Shown: positions 30,256 to 39,616, numbered from the stretch's first letter. The stretch: 64,000 bases of DNA from Gordonia soli NBRC 108243 (GCF_000334455.1 NZ_BANX01000008.1:124001-188000); one strand, 5' to 3'. Made by a program: numbers and translations. Notes: a model not told the origin generated them from the sequence alone.

Positions 30256-31932
30256 TCAGACCAGCACGCCGGGGTTGCATACCCCATGTGGATCCAGCGT
30301 GCTCTTGACCGCTCGCAGGACCTCGAGGGCCAGCTCGCCGATCTCCGCGTGGTAGACCGCGCGATGATCGCGACCGACGGCGTGATGATGCGTGATGCTC
30401 GCGCCCGATGCCCGGATCGCCTCGTTGGCGGCCTGTTTGGCGGCCGTCCACTGCGCGACCGGGTCCTCGGTCTGCGGTGCGACGACGGTGAAGTAGAGCG
30501 ATGCGCCTGCCGCATAAACGTGGCTCACATGGCAGAGCACCAGCGGTGGAGTGCCCTGCGCGGTCAGGGCGTCGGTGAGCGCGCCGGTCACGGCGGCCTT
30601 GAGCTGCTCGATCCGCGACCAGTACGTCACGGTCTCCAGCGTCTCGACGAGTACGCCCGCGTCCAGCAGCGGGTCCCGGAGGTACGGCGCACGGAATCGA
30701 CCTGCGCGCCACGCCTCCCCGGCGTCGAGATCGGGCCCACTGCCACCGGCAGCGGTCAACGCCTGGGCGACCGCGTCGTGACGGCGCCCGACCTCGGCCT
30801 CGTCGGCGCCCTCCACCCCGACCACCATCAGACAGCCGGGCGACTCGGCGCCGAGCTGATCCGGATCGGCGAGGTTCAGTGCGGTCTCCAGCTCGTCGGA
30901 GAGCCGCACCACGGTGGGGCGCGGACCGTCCTGGGCCAGCGCGCGGATCGCGTCCAGGCCGCTCGCGAAGTCGGGGAACCGCCATCCGTCGAACAGTCGG
31001 CGGCGCGGCAGCGGCGATATCCGTACGGTGACGGCGGTGATGATGCCGAGAACACCTTCCGAACCCAGGATCAGCTGTCGTAGATCGGGTCCCGCCGCCG
31101 ACCGTGGGGCGGTGCCGAGTTCGATGGTGCCCTTGGGCGTCGCGAGGACCAGCCCCTCGACCATCTCGTCGAATCGTCCGTACCCTGCCGACGACTGACC
31201 TGCCGAGCGGGTGGCGGCGTATCCGCCGATCCCGGCGCCCTCGTACGACTGTGGGAAGTGACCGATCGTGAACCCGCGCTCAGCCAGCAACTCCTCGGCG
31301 CGGACTCCGCGCAGGCCGGCCTGCAGCGTGGCCACGCGGGAGACCTCGTCGACGGACTCGACCCGGTCGAGTCGTCGGACGTCGACCGTGATGACACCGG
31401 TCACCTGCCGGCGGTCGGGGGTGAGGCCTCCCACCACCGATGTGCCGCCGGTGAACGGGACGACCGCGACCCGGTGCTCGGCGCAGATCCGCAGGACCCG
31501 GACCACCTCGTCGTGGTCACCCGGGTAGACGACCAGATCGGGTGCGTCGGCCCCGTCGCCGGCGCGCAACCGCAGCAGATCCGGCGTCGAGTAGCCGCGG
31601 GTGTGCTGGACGCGGTCGCGGTGCGAGTCATCGACGTGCTCGGCACCGACGATGTCGGCCACCGCGCGCCGCATCTCGTCCGACACGGTCGGCGTCGGGA
31701 CGGACACCTCGTCGGGTGTCACGCCGCTGCCGGGACCGCCCGCTTCCGGGGCGAGCGCGCGGGCAGCATCGGGCAGCTCGGCAGCGTGAGACGGATCGCC
31801 CCAGCGCGGCCGGACCATCTCCACCTGCGGCAATGCGGTCTCGCCCACCGGTCCCGAGGTCGGGACGGAAGCCGTCCCGGCGGCCGGGGCGCCTGTCGGT
31901 TCGAGCGGCTCGGTCGTCGGATTGGATGCCAC
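30256..31932 (-). CDS. FAD-linked oxidase, alkyldihydroxyacetonephosphate synthase-like (AgpS)
   Basis: About 558 residues. An FAD-binding type 4 (PCMH) domain contains APDLVVYPGDHDEVVRVLRI and VVPFTGGTSVVGGL. The AGPS signature follows: GFTIGHFPQSYEGAGIGGYAATRSAGQSS, and near the C-terminus HHHAVGRDHR, the His-rich loop of alkyl-DHAP synthases. These make ether lipids in eukaryotes; the actinobacterial role is unclear, and a generic lactate/glycolate-type oxidase remains possible. The N-terminal ~95 residues are low complexity. Start uncertain: GTG 31932 has AGGAG 11 bases upstream; GTG 31944 abuts it. It is divergent from a TetR gene. Confidence 0.75.
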   Translation of the reverse strand: MASNPTTEPLEPTGAPAAGTASVPTSGPVGETALPQVEMVRPRWGDPSHAAELPDAARALAPEAGGPGSGVTPDEVSVPTPTVSDEMRRAVADIVGAEHVDDSHRDRVQHTRGYSTPDLLRLRAGDGADAPDLVVYPGDHDEVVRVLRICAEHRVAVVPFTGGTSVVGGLTPDRRQVTGVITVDVRRLDRVESVDEVSRVATLQAGLRGVRAEELLAERGFTIGHFPQSYEGAGIGGYAATRSAGQSSAGYGRFDEMVEGLVLATPKGTIELGTAPRSAAGPDLRQLILGSEGVLGIITAVTVRISPLPRRRLFDGWRFPDFASGLDAIRALAQDGPRPTVVRLSDELETALNLADPDQLGAESPGCLMVVGVEGADEAEVGRRHDAVAQALTAAGGSGPDLDAGEAWRAGRFRAPYLRDPLLDAGVLVETLETVTYWSRIEQLKAAVTGALTDALTAQGTPPLVLCHVSHVYAAGASLYFTVVAPQTEDPVAQWTAAKQAANEAIRASGASITHHHAVGRDHRAVYHAEIGELALEVLRAVKSTLDPHGVCNPGVLV

Positions 31933-31994
31933 GGTGCGGGTCACTCCTCGGTGGTCGATGTGCCGGGCGGCCGCAGAGGCCGCTGATACACTGT

Positions 31995-32007
31995 GACATC
32001 TGATGTC
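31995..32007. promoter_or_regulatory. Candidate operator over the tetR start codon
   Basis: GACATC-T-GATGTC is a 6-1-6 inverted repeat that covers the ATG of the TetR gene at 32003, between it and the divergent AgpS-like gene. It is a reasonable autoregulatory site but short. Confidence 0.35.
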
Positions 32008-32740
32008 GCAGCGTCGCAATGCCCCCGAGGTCACCGAGACCAGCTCGCCGCCGCCCCCGGTCCCGGCGCGGTCGGCCGAGCCGAGTGCGTATGCGCCTCC
32101 GGCCGTCGGGCAGGCGGCCACCCGAGGACCGGTCCCGGCGAACGCGATCGACGACGCCGCCATCCTCGACGCGGTGTACGAGCTGCTGCTGACCCTCGGT
32201 CCGCGCCGGATGACGATGGCCGACATCGCCCGCGGGGCCCAGGTCTCCCGCGCCACCCTCTACCGTCGCTGGCGCAACGTCGGCGAGGCGATCGCGACCG
32301 TCCTCACGCGCGAATGGGACCGACTCGCGGCGGACGCCGAGTTCGGCCGGATGGCGTCCGACGCACTCGCCGGCGACGAGCCGGGAGACGACGCGCGGAC
32401 CCGCATCGTCGACGCCGTGGTGGCGATCGCGCGGACCAGCCGCACGCACCCGCTGGTCCGCACCATCGTCGATCAGGATCCCGAGTTCCTCCTGCCCTAC
32501 CTGCTCCGACGTCGGGGCCGGACCGTCGATCACCAACTCGCCGCGATCGAGGAGGGCCTGCGCATCGGCATCGCCGACGGCTCGGTCCGCGACGCCGACG
32601 TGGCCGCGCTGGCACGCACCGTGGTTCTGTCCGCCTGGTCGTCGGTGCTCACCGGTCCGGTCCTCACCGACGACCTCGCATCGCTCGACGACGAGCTCCG
32701 CCATCTCCTCGATCAGCATCTGCGCCCGAACCCCCGATGA
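32003..32740 (+). CDS. TetR-family regulator
   Basis: 245 residues. A disordered Pro/Ala-rich N-terminal 45 residues precede the helix-turn-helix (PRRMTMADIARGAQVSRATLYRRWRNVGEAI). The C-terminal ligand domain is of unknown specificity. TACACT at about 31986 lies 11 bases before the ATG. Being divergent from the FAD oxidase gene with an inverted repeat at the start, it is likely to control itself and that gene. Confidence 0.85.
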   Translation: MSQRRNAPEVTETSSPPPPVPARSAEPSAYAPPAVGQAATRGPVPANAIDDAAILDAVYELLLTLGPRRMTMADIARGAQVSRATLYRRWRNVGEAIATVLTREWDRLAADAEFGRMASDALAGDEPGDDARTRIVDAVVAIARTSRTHPLVRTIVDQDPEFLLPYLLRRRGRTVDHQLAAIEEGLRIGIADGSVRDADVAALARTVVLSAWSSVLTGPVLTDDLASLDDELRHLLDQHLRPNPR

Positions 32741-32849
32741 CCTGGTCATCGGCGATCGGGAGGCCGCTAGGATCGAACGAGCGTGAAGTAGAGTCGCCCT
32801 CCTCCTTCACATGCTCGGAGGGCGCGTAGGAGAAAGACGGTATGCCACC

Positions 32850-33554
32850 GTGGTCGATAACGTTCATCAGGCGATCGCCGACCTCGTCCGGACGATGCAT
32901 GCGGTACCGGAATCACCCGAGAACGAGTCCGCCGTACTCGCCTCCATCACCGAGGGTGCGGTGAACTTCGTACCCGGCGCGCAGTACGCGGGCGTCCTGC
33001 TGGTCGACAAGAAGAAGAACTTCGAGACGCTCGCCCCCACCCATCCGGTGGTGGTCGAAGCAGACCAGATCCAGAAGGACACCGACGAGGGGCCGTGCCT
33101 GGAAGCGGCGTGGGAACACTCGATGATCCTGGTCAGCGACATGGAACACGATCTCCGCTTCCCGGCGTTCTCCGCGCGGACGATCGCCGAGACGACGCTG
33201 CGGTCGGGACTCTCGTTCCAACTCTTCACCCATCAGGGCACGATGGGCGCGCTCAACATCTTCGCCGACGAGCCGAATGTCTTCGACGAGAACTCGGAGG
33301 AGATCGGCCTGCTCTTCGCAACCCACGCCGCCCTCGCACTCCGCGCCGCCCGACAGCAGCAGAACTTCCGCAGCGCACTGGCCAGCCGCGACATCATCGG
33401 TCAGGCCAAGGGCATGATCATGGAGCGATTCTCCATCGACTCAGTCGCCGCATTCGAACTCCTTCGCCGACTCTCCCAGGAGTCGAACACCCCACTGGTC
33501 TCGGTCGCCGCCAACCTGGTCGATGCCGAGGTCCCCACGCCCGAACACTCCTGA
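32850..33554 (+). CDS. GAF-ANTAR antitermination regulator
   Basis: About 234 residues. A GAF domain spans roughly 20-160 (VLASITEGAVNFVPGAQYAGVLLVD ... MGALNIFADEPNVFDENSEEIGLLFATHAALAL). The C-terminal ANTAR RNA-binding domain is QNFRSALASRDIIGQAKGMIMERFSIDSVAAFELLRRLSQESN. Such proteins bind paired hairpins in nascent mRNA to prevent termination. Start uncertain: GTG 32850 begins a sensible N-terminus but AGGAG is 17 bases upstream, while an ATG with ideal spacing (32842) is in another frame; ATG 32811 is a third option. TAGGAT at 32768 may be the -10. Confidence 0.88.
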   Translation: MVDNVHQAIADLVRTMHAVPESPENESAVLASITEGAVNFVPGAQYAGVLLVDKKKNFETLAPTHPVVVEADQIQKDTDEGPCLEAAWEHSMILVSDMEHDLRFPAFSARTIAETTLRSGLSFQLFTHQGTMGALNIFADEPNVFDENSEEIGLLFATHAALALRAARQQQNFRSALASRDIIGQAKGMIMERFSIDSVAAFELLRRLSQESNTPLVSVAANLVDAEVPTPEHS

Positions 33555-33597
33555 CGGAGTCGCCCGTCGGTCACCGCACGGTGGACACCCCGCGCGA

Positions 33598-34146
33598 TCA
33601 GCGCACGATGGCGCGCACGACCAGGTCGGCAATCTCGTCGTCGCCGAGGGCGCCATCGGGGATCAACATGAACGAGTAGATCGTCCGGATCAGGAACTCC
33701 GCTGCTGCAGCGGGATTCGGGTAGAGCTGCTCGCCGATCTGCGGTTCGAGGTCCGGCAGCGTCTCGGTCACGATCTGCTGGATCAGCGTCGGCCCCGACG
33801 CCCCCTTGGTGGTGACGAGCGCACGGACGATCTCCTCGGGCTCGTTGCGGAGCATGTACTGCAGCGCCTCGTGCTCGCGGATGTAGGGCAGCACGTGGCG
33901 GACCTGGGCCCGGATCTTGCCTGCGGCGTCCGGCTCGCTCTCCGACCATTCCCGCAGGCGTACGCGAAGCGCGGCGACCTCTCGCTCGACGATCGCGGCC
34001 ACCAGGGCCTCCCGGCCGCCGAACATCCGGTAGGCGGTCGCGCGGGCGACACCCGCCTGTCGCGCGACGGCGGTGAGGCTCAATGCTTTGGCGCCGAATC
34101 GCGAGACCGCCGCGACCCCGACGTCGACCATCCGATCGCGATCCAT
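33598..34146 (-). CDS. TetR-family regulator
   Basis: 182 residues. The helix-turn-helix is LSLTAVARQAGVARATAYRMFGGREAL; the C-terminal half is helical (REWSESEPDAAGKIRAQVRHVLPYI ... LIQQIVTETLPDLEP). TAGCGT six bases before the ATG at 34146, with no Shine-Dalgarno, suggests a leaderless mRNA; a GTG two codons upstream is possible. No adjacent divergent gene identifies a target. Confidence 0.82.
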   Translation of the reverse strand: MDRDRMVDVGVAAVSRFGAKALSLTAVARQAGVARATAYRMFGGREALVAAIVEREVAALRVRLREWSESEPDAAGKIRAQVRHVLPYIREHEALQYMLRNEPEEIVRALVTTKGASGPTLIQQIVTETLPDLEPQIGEQLYPNPAAAAEFLIRTIYSFMLIPDGALGDDEIADLVVRAIVR

Positions 34147-34201
34147 CAGCACACGCTAGCCGACTGCCGCCGAACGCTCGCAGGGAACAGTCCCCGGGCG
34201 A

Positions 34202-34831
34202 TCAGGCCGCGGGCGTCGTCGTGGTGGTGATGGTCGACGGGCGCTCCGACGTCGTCTCGCGATCAGACGTCGAAGGGGTGCCTGGTCGGGTGCGGGTCGG
34301 CAGTGACGGCTTGGTCGTCGGCACCGCGGTGCGCGTCACGCTCGGCGACTGTCGCTGGCGCGGCGCGGGTTCCACGCGACGCAACGACGGACGCGAGGTC
34401 CGCTCCGGCCGATCGACGCGCACGGTGAAGGACGCACGGCGCGAGACCTCGCGGCCGACACCGACGTCGCTCTGGCAGTCGACGATCAGCGTCTGCGAAC
34501 CCGGCCGCAGATTGCCGACCCGAAGGGTGCCGCGCTCGTCCGGCTTCAGGAAGGCCCGCGCGCTGGGCGCGGAATTGCCTGCCTGGAACAGCGAACAGGT
34601 CACCGGGATGAAGAAGCGGCCGTTGTTGCGGACGAGCACCCGCACCGACCGATCCGACTGCTGGTACGAGCAGTCGGGTACCGGCCCCGACCCCTCGAAC
34701 TTGCCGCACGAGCCGGATGCGACCGGGGTGGGCGCGGCCTGGCTCGGCGTCTGCCCGACGACCGCGATCGTCGCCGCCCCCGCGATCGTCACGACAGCTG
34801 CCGCCGCCGCTGCCAGAATGCTCCTGCGCAT
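34202..34831 (-). CDS. Secreted protein with Thr/Ser/Pro-rich C-terminus
   Basis: 209 residues. Signal peptide (MRRSILAAAAAAVVTIAGA ... SQAAP), then a compact beta-sandwich-like domain with three or four cysteines (GSCGKFEG, PDCSYQQ, VTCSLFQ, VDCQSD), then from about residue 135 a low-complexity tail rich in R, P, S and T ending in TTTTTPAA. The tail may be glycosylated or span the envelope. Family not recognised. ATG 34831 follows AGGTGA at good spacing. Confidence 0.6.
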   Translation of the reverse strand: MRRSILAAAAAAVVTIAGAATIAVVGQTPSQAAPTPVASGSCGKFEGSGPVPDCSYQQSDRSVRVLVRNNGRFFIPVTCSLFQAGNSAPSARAFLKPDERGTLRVGNLRPGSQTLIVDCQSDVGVGREVSRRASFTVRVDRPERTSRPSLRRVEPAPRQRQSPSVTRTAVPTTKPSLPTRTRPGTPSTSDRETTSERPSTITTTTTPAA

Positions 34832-34936
34832 CGCTTCACCTCGCGAGATCCACCGGTCCGTGTCGGGACAAGGGTAGCCCGGTGCGCGGACGAGCACACC
34901 CCCTCGACGTCTCCCATCTACGCAGGTGAGGGCTCG

Positions 34937-36001
34937 TCACCGAACGGGATGCGCCTCGCCGGTCCCGGCATCGACGACCGGCTCGGCACGGGTCGGCCCG
35001 GCACCACCGGCTCCCGATGCCGACGTCTGGCCCGTGTCGCCACGACGCGGTCGGCGGATCAGCCCGCGCGTCACCGCGACCCCGAAGAGGCAGAGCACTC
35101 CACCGGCGATGCGGATCGGTGTCGGGATCTCACCGAGGACGAGCCACGACATCACGATGACGATGGCCGGGACGATCAGCGAGGTGGCGGCCAGTGTCCC
35201 GGCGTCGGTGCGCGCCAAGGCATACGCCCAGGTGGTGAAAGCGATGGCGGTCGGCCCGATGCCCAGGTAGGCGACCGCGGCGATCTGCCCGGCACTCGCT
35301 GTGGCGAGTTCGTGCACCGCGGTCGGCGCGAACGGCAGGGTCACCACGAACCCGGCGGATGCGCCGAGCCAGGTCGCGGTCACGGCGTCGACGGTGCGCA
35401 GGGCGACCTTCTGCAGCAGGACCCCGAGCGCGTAGAGGAATGCCGCGACGAGGCCGAGCACGATGCCGAGCCAGTCGGCGCTGAGGTCGCCGCCACCGAG
35501 TGAGATGACCACGACGCCTGCGAAGGCCAGGCTGATGCCGATCAGCAACGACCGCGAGAATCCCTCACCGAGGAAGAGTCCGGCGAACACCGCGACGAGC
35601 ACCGGCGCGAAGTTCACCAGGAGCGAGGCCGTGCCCGCGTCGAGGTGCTGCTCGGCCCAGTTGAGGATCACCGTGTAGCCGCCGAACCACGCCGCGCCGT
35701 ACAGGAGGACCAGCAGGAGGGCCCGTCCGCGCGGGAGCCGTGCGGTTCCGCGAGATCCCCCGGCCTGCGCCTGCCCACCACGTTCGTCCCGACCACGCTT
35801 GTCGTGACGTCGGGCCGAGACCATTGCGATGATGGCGAGCGCGATGATGGCGAAGAACAGCCTGATGAACGCCATCGACCCCGGCGAAAAGGTGTCGCCG
35901 ACATCGCGGATGACGACGAACGAGGTCGCCCACAGGACGACGGTGGCACCGGCGGCGAGCATCGCGAGGTCGGGGGTGCGGCTTCTCATGGGAGCCAGCA
36001 T
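34937..36001 (-). CDS. EamA/DMT-superfamily transporter
   Basis: About 354 residues with ten membrane helices in two EamA repeats (LAMLAAGATVVLWATSFVVIRDVG ... GTASLLVNFAPVLVAVFAGLFLGE; ADWLGIVLGLVAAFLYALGVLLQK ... LAATSLIVPAIVIVMSWLVLGEIPT). Loop RRHDKRGRDERGGQAQAG after helix 2 is unusually long. Family members export amino acids, metabolites or drugs. It is divergent from a LysR gene whose intergenic region holds a 6-2-6 palindrome, the common pattern for a LysR-controlled exporter. Confidence 0.85.
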   Translation of the reverse strand: MLAPMRSRTPDLAMLAAGATVVLWATSFVVIRDVGDTFSPGSMAFIRLFFAIIALAIIAMVSARRHDKRGRDERGGQAQAGGSRGTARLPRGRALLLVLLYGAAWFGGYTVILNWAEQHLDAGTASLLVNFAPVLVAVFAGLFLGEGFSRSLLIGISLAFAGVVVISLGGGDLSADWLGIVLGLVAAFLYALGVLLQKVALRTVDAVTATWLGASAGFVVTLPFAPTAVHELATASAGQIAAVAYLGIGPTAIAFTTWAYALARTDAGTLAATSLIVPAIVIVMSWLVLGEIPTPIRIAGGVLCLFGVAVTRGLIRRPRRGDTGQTSASGAGGAGPTRAEPVVDAGTGEAHPVR

Positions 36002-36042
36002 CACCTGGCGCAGATGTTAAGCACAAGCGACTATTTCTTGAT

Positions 36043-36056
36043 GACACTTCAGTGTC
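36043..36056. promoter_or_regulatory. LysR-type operator candidate
   Basis: GACACT-TC-AGTGTC is a perfect 6-bp inverted repeat in the 71-base gap between the divergent EamA and LysR genes. It contains no T-N11-A box, but lies where an autoregulatory site would be expected. Confidence 0.5.
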
Positions 36057-36072
36057 GCTGTACATTCATCCC

Positions 36073-36981
36073 ATGATCGATCCGCATCGTCTCCGTGTTC
36101 TGCGTTCGGTGGTCGCCGAGGGTTCGATCACCAAGGCGGCCACCGCACTGGGCTATACGTCGTCAGCCGTGAGTCAGCACCTTTCCGCGCTGGCACGGGA
36201 GACGGGACTCGTGCTGCTCGAGCGCGACGGCCGCGGGATCGCGCCGACCGAGGCGGGCCGCCTGGTCGCTGCGGAGGCGGCGCCGGTCTTCGACCACCTC
36301 GCGCGCGTCGAGTCGTTGGTCGCCGACCTCCGCGCCGGACGAGCGGGGCGTCTGAGCGTCAGCTACTTCGCGTCCGCCGGGGCCGCATGGATCCCGCCGA
36401 TCGTGGCGACCATCGCGCGAGAGTTCCCGGATGTACGCATGGATCTCCGACTGATCGAGCTGATGGACGAGGCGCATCGAGCGCCCGACGTCGAGATCTA
36501 TGTCGAAGGCGATCCGAGCGGAGGCGTCGACGGCTACGACTGTCGTCAGCTGGTCGTCGAGCCCTTCGTCGCCCTCGTGCCGAGCGGGTCGGCGTGGGCC
36601 GACCACGCCCGCGTCACGCTGCGTCAACTGTCCGCGGAGCCGTGGGTGGACAACGACATCGCGCGAGGGCCGTGCCGGCAGGCGGTGTTGGAGGCATGCG
36701 CCGCAGCAGGATTCACTCCCGACTTCGGCGTCGAGACCCAGGACTACCCGACCGCGATCCGCTTCGTCGCCGCCGGCATCGGGCTGACCGTCGTGCCACG
36801 CCTGGCGGTGACCGATCTCCCCGACGGTGTCGTCGTGGTGCCCATCGTCGACCCGACGCCGACCCGCACGATCGGCGTCCGGGTCCGTCGGCATGTACGG
36901 GACAATCCGGCGGTGCGACGCATCGTCGAGTTGCTCGACGACCACGCCCGCCTGGCCGACGACACGGCACTCGCCGGCTGA
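36073..36981 (+). CDS. LysR-family transcriptional regulator
   Basis: 302 residues. The N-terminal winged helix is DPHRLRVLRSVVAEGSITKAATALGYTSSAVSQHLSALARE; the substrate-binding domain follows (LSVSYFASAGAAWIPPIVATIAREFPDV ... IGLTVVPRLAV). The ATG at 36073 is used rather than an earlier codon because the fold starts there; TACATT six bases upstream indicates leaderless transcription. Probably activates or represses the divergent DMT transporter in response to its substrate. Confidence 0.88.
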   Translation: MIDPHRLRVLRSVVAEGSITKAATALGYTSSAVSQHLSALARETGLVLLERDGRGIAPTEAGRLVAAEAAPVFDHLARVESLVADLRAGRAGRLSVSYFASAGAAWIPPIVATIAREFPDVRMDLRLIELMDEAHRAPDVEIYVEGDPSGGVDGYDCRQLVVEPFVALVPSGSAWADHARVTLRQLSAEPWVDNDIARGPCRQAVLEACAAAGFTPDFGVETQDYPTAIRFVAAGIGLTVVPRLAVTDLPDGVVVVPIVDPTPTRTIGVRVRRHVRDNPAVRRIVELLDDHARLADDTALAG

Positions 36982-37056
36982 GCCGGAATGGGTAATCCTC
37001 TCGAAGGATGGCCCCCACCCCGGCCCGAGCACTCGGAGTAGTTGTCGGACCGGGGA

Positions 37057-38073
37057 TCAGACCGACAGCTTGCGCAGCCGCGGCGCCAGATCCTTCTGGA
37101 AGTTGTCCAGGAACCGCTGCTGATCATGTCCCGGCGCATGGAAGACCAGGTGGTTGAGACCGGCGTCGGTGTAGTCCTTCACCTTCGCCACGGCCTCGTC
37201 CGGGTCGGAGGCCACGATCCACCGCTTGGTCACCTGATCGATCGGGAGTTCGTCGGCGAGACGCTCCATCTCGGTCGAGCTGTTGACGCTGTGCTTCTGC
37301 TCGGCGGTCAACGACAGCGGCGCCCAGAACCGCGTGTTCTCCTTTGCCAGTTCCGGATCCGGATCGTAGGAGATCTTGATCTCGATCATCCGGTCGATGG
37401 ACTCGTAGTCACGCTCGGCCTTCTCTGCGCCCTCCTTGACCGCCGGGATCAGCTTCTCGGTGTAGAGATCCATCCCCTTGCCAGAGGTGCAGATGAACCC
37501 GTCGCCCGCACGTCCGGCGTATCGCGCGACGACCGGACCGCCGGCGGCGACGTAGACCGGCACCGGCTTCGCCGGGATGTCGTACATGTAGGCACCCTGG
37601 GTGTGGTAGTACTCGCCGTCGAAGTTGACCTCGTCACCGGTCCAGAGTTCGCGGATGAGGCGGATCGACTCGCGCAACCGCGCGAAGCGCTCCTTGAACT
37701 CCGGCCACTCTCCCTGGAAGCCGGTCGCGTACTCGTTCAGCGCCTCACCGGTCCCGACGCCGAGGAAGACGCGGTCGGGGTAGAGGACGCCCATCGTGGC
37801 GAAGGCCTGTGCGATGACGGCCGGGTTGTACCGGAAGGTCGGGGTGAGGACCGAGGTGCCCAGTTGCACCCGCTCGGTCCGCTCGCCGACCGCCGCCATC
37901 CACGCGAGCGAGAACGGTGCGTGGCCACCGTTGTGTCGCCACGGCTGGAAGTGGTCGCTGACGGTCACCGAGTCGAGTCCGTGCTCCTCGGCCGACACCG
38001 CCAGTTCCACCAGTTCCCGCGGGTCGAACTGTTCCGCCGAAGCCTTCAGACCGAGCTTGAGTTCCTGGGACAC
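37057..38073 (-). CDS. fgd: F420-dependent glucose-6-phosphate dehydrogenase
   Basis: 338 residues, luciferase-like TIM barrel. It oxidises glucose 6-phosphate with coenzyme F420 and is the main source of reduced F420 in mycobacteria. [22 protein letters not shown], then [20 protein letters not shown] with the catalytic histidine, [21 protein letters not shown] and [14 protein letters not shown] with the acidic residue, match Fgd1. GTG start, with GAGGAGG four bases before it. In M. tuberculosis fgd1 sits directly next to pta; here about 6.8 kb of other genes separate them. Confidence 0.96.
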   Translation of the reverse strand: MSQELKLGLKASAEQFDPRELVELAVSAEEHGLDSVTVSDHFQPWRHNGGHAPFSLAWMAAVGERTERVQLGTSVLTPTFRYNPAVIAQAFATMGVLYPDRVFLGVGTGEALNEYATGFQGEWPEFKERFARLRESIRLIRELWTGDEVNFDGEYYHTQGAYMYDIPAKPVPVYVAAGGPVVARYAGRAGDGFICTSGKGMDLYTEKLIPAVKEGAEKAERDYESIDRMIEIKISYDPDPELAKENTRFWAPLSLTAEQKHSVNSSTEMERLADELPIDQVTKRWIVASDPDEAVAKVKDYTDAGLNHLVFHAPGHDQQRFLDNFQKDLAPRLRKLSV

Positions 38074-38575
38074 CGAGCCTCCTCATCGTGTCCGGCGGAC
38101 CGGACTCTCCTCGCTGCGCGACGACCGCGCCGTCTCCTCTGTTCTACCCCGATCGCTCGCTCGGCACGAGAACGGGCGTCGCGTCGTCGGGTCACCTGCG
38201 ACGGCGTCTCGGACGCTGCGATCCGTGGCGACGACGACGAGCTCGATGCCCACCTCCCGAGTGCCGCCACGACGAGGTGGTCAAAAGTTCATCGTCACGA
38301 TCACGCCTACCGCGCAGGCAGCTACCAGCCGTGCCACTGATCGATGGGCGGCTGTGGGAGCGGGTGGTCGTACAGTCCCGTCACGACCGACTTCATCGAT
38401 GAACGCCCATAGCGCCGCCCCGCTCGTATGGAGTTAGTGCTGCAAGGGGCGAGGACGCTCCCGTAGGTGAGCCTTTGACCGGCATCCCGAATGGCAAAGC
38501 CGGAGTGATCGCGGCGTTCCTCACCGATTCGATGTGGCTGGACAACCGCCTGTTCGATGCGCCCTGTCGAGGGTG
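38074..38575. other. Gene-poor accessory stretch
   Basis: About 500 bases in which no convincing gene is seen on either strand. Base composition is lower in GC than the flanks and codon use of the open frames is unlike neighbouring genes. It leads into a transposase remnant, so it is likely degraded inserted DNA. Confidence 0.4.
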
Positions 38576-38760
38576 CTAGATCGCCGCGGGGGCCACGATG
38601 TCGCTGGCGGTGAGACGGTACATGCGGCGCGGGACTCGGCTTGACGGGGAAGCGTAGCCCAGCCGAGCGTTCGGCCGGTTGTTGTTGTACTCGTTGAGAA
38701 AGCCGATCTGTGCCGCTCGGTGTTTGTGTTCCGGGAGATACTCGCGAGCTGAGGCTCGAC
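38576..38760 (-). pseudogene. C-terminal fragment of a DDE transposase
   Basis: The reading frame ending at 38576 contains IGFLNEYNNNRPNARLGYASPSS, the C-terminal pattern of DDE integrase-core transposases (typically Y-N-x-x-R-P-H-x-x-L-G-Y), followed by an intact stop. The upstream catalytic part is missing and the frame turns into unrelated sequence by about 38760. No terminal inverted repeat was found. Confidence 0.5.
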
Positions 38761-38820
38761 AGCCGCACATTGCTGACCGGCTACATTGCTGACATCGAAT
38801 CGCCCTGTCTGTGTGGCGGT

Positions 38821-39309
38821 TTAAAGGGTGGTTTGCGCTCCGCAGAGTTGCCAGGGTTCGGTGGCGGAGTTGCGTTGTAGTGAGAATCTGACGACTGGCC
38901 AAGGCATTGACTCATCCGCGCGGTCGGTGTACTCGAGGTGTCCGTAGACGACTGCGGTGTCATCGAGGATGGTGTGATATCCGAAGTCGGTCGCCGCGGT
39001 GACGGCACCTCGCCACAGATTCTGGGTGTAGCCAGGTGTGGTGTTAAGGGGGTCGAATGTGTTGTTCTCGACCAGAAGTCGTGGTTGGCCGCATGTGCTG
39101 GCCAACAGGGCGTCTCGGTTGTTGTCGTGTAGTTGTTGCACGGCCTGTTGAACAGCGGACTCAAGATCGCGTTCGGCGGTGTTGGAGTTGTCGGCGCGGA
39201 CGAAGTGGGTGATCAGCAGGGTGATAACGGCTGCCACCAGGATGAGGATCGCGGCGACCAGAGCGATGGTGCGTCCCCTGCGCCGGCGGCTAGGTGGTGG
39301 TGTGGTCAT
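38821..39309 (-). CDS. Membrane-anchored protein, NTF2-like exterior domain
   Basis: 162 residues: an Arg-rich cytoplasmic start (PPPSRRRRGR), one membrane helix (TIALVAAILILVAAVITLLITHFV), and an extracytoplasmic domain with helices and strands (RDLESAVQQAVQQLHDNNRDALLASTCG ... PWPVVRFSLQRNSATEPWQLCG) resembling the NTF2-like tails of mycobacterial membrane proteins such as Rv0361. The ATG at 39309 overlaps the upstream gene by 20 bases, so the two are coupled. Confidence 0.6.
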   Translation of the reverse strand: MTTPPPSRRRRGRTIALVAAILILVAAVITLLITHFVRADNSNTAERDLESAVQQAVQQLHDNNRDALLASTCGQPRLLVENNTFDPLNTTPGYTQNLWRGAVTAATDFGYHTILDDTAVVYGHLEYTDRADESMPWPVVRFSLQRNSATEPWQLCGAQTTL

Positions 39310-39616
39310 CGGTGTCTTCCGATCGGTCGGTGACATCTCGAGTCAGAAACTCGAGGACGATCATGACGAGGACATATAGCAGGTAAACGGCGCCGAGGAC
39401 TGCGATGAGGATCTCACCGATGGGGTAGCGGCCCTTGGATATCTCGCTGATGGACACCAGTAACGATCCAGCCCACAGCGGTAGTACGAGCAGTGCGGTC
39501 AGAAGGTAGAACGGCTCGATCCGTAGCTTGGCGGCCAGCCAGGTGATGAGTCTGGCGATAAGCAGGAACGGGTAAATTACGGCGGCGATTACCGCCGCGC
39601 CGATGTTAGCGATCAC
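39290..39616 (-). CDS. Small multi-helix membrane protein
   Basis: 108 residues with three hydrophobic segments (IGAAVIAAVIYPFLLIARLITWLA; LTALLVLPLWAGSLLVSI; IGEILIAVLGAVYLLYVLVMIVLEFL) and an acidic tail. The GTG at 39616 overlaps the stop of the upstream ORF (GTGA), which decides the start. Unknown function; part of a three-gene overlapping cluster with 39613-39972 and 38821-39309. Confidence 0.55.
   Translation of the reverse strand: MIANIGAAVIAAVIYPFLLIARLITWLAAKLRIEPFYLLTALLVLPLWAGSLLVSISEISKGRYPIGEILIAVLGAVYLLYVLVMIVLEFLTRDVTDRSEDTDDHTTT

Noticed and set aside
38322..38768. A gene of 148 codons on the minus strand
   Set aside because: Low complexity with no conserved pattern; it overlaps the transposase fragment in another frame.
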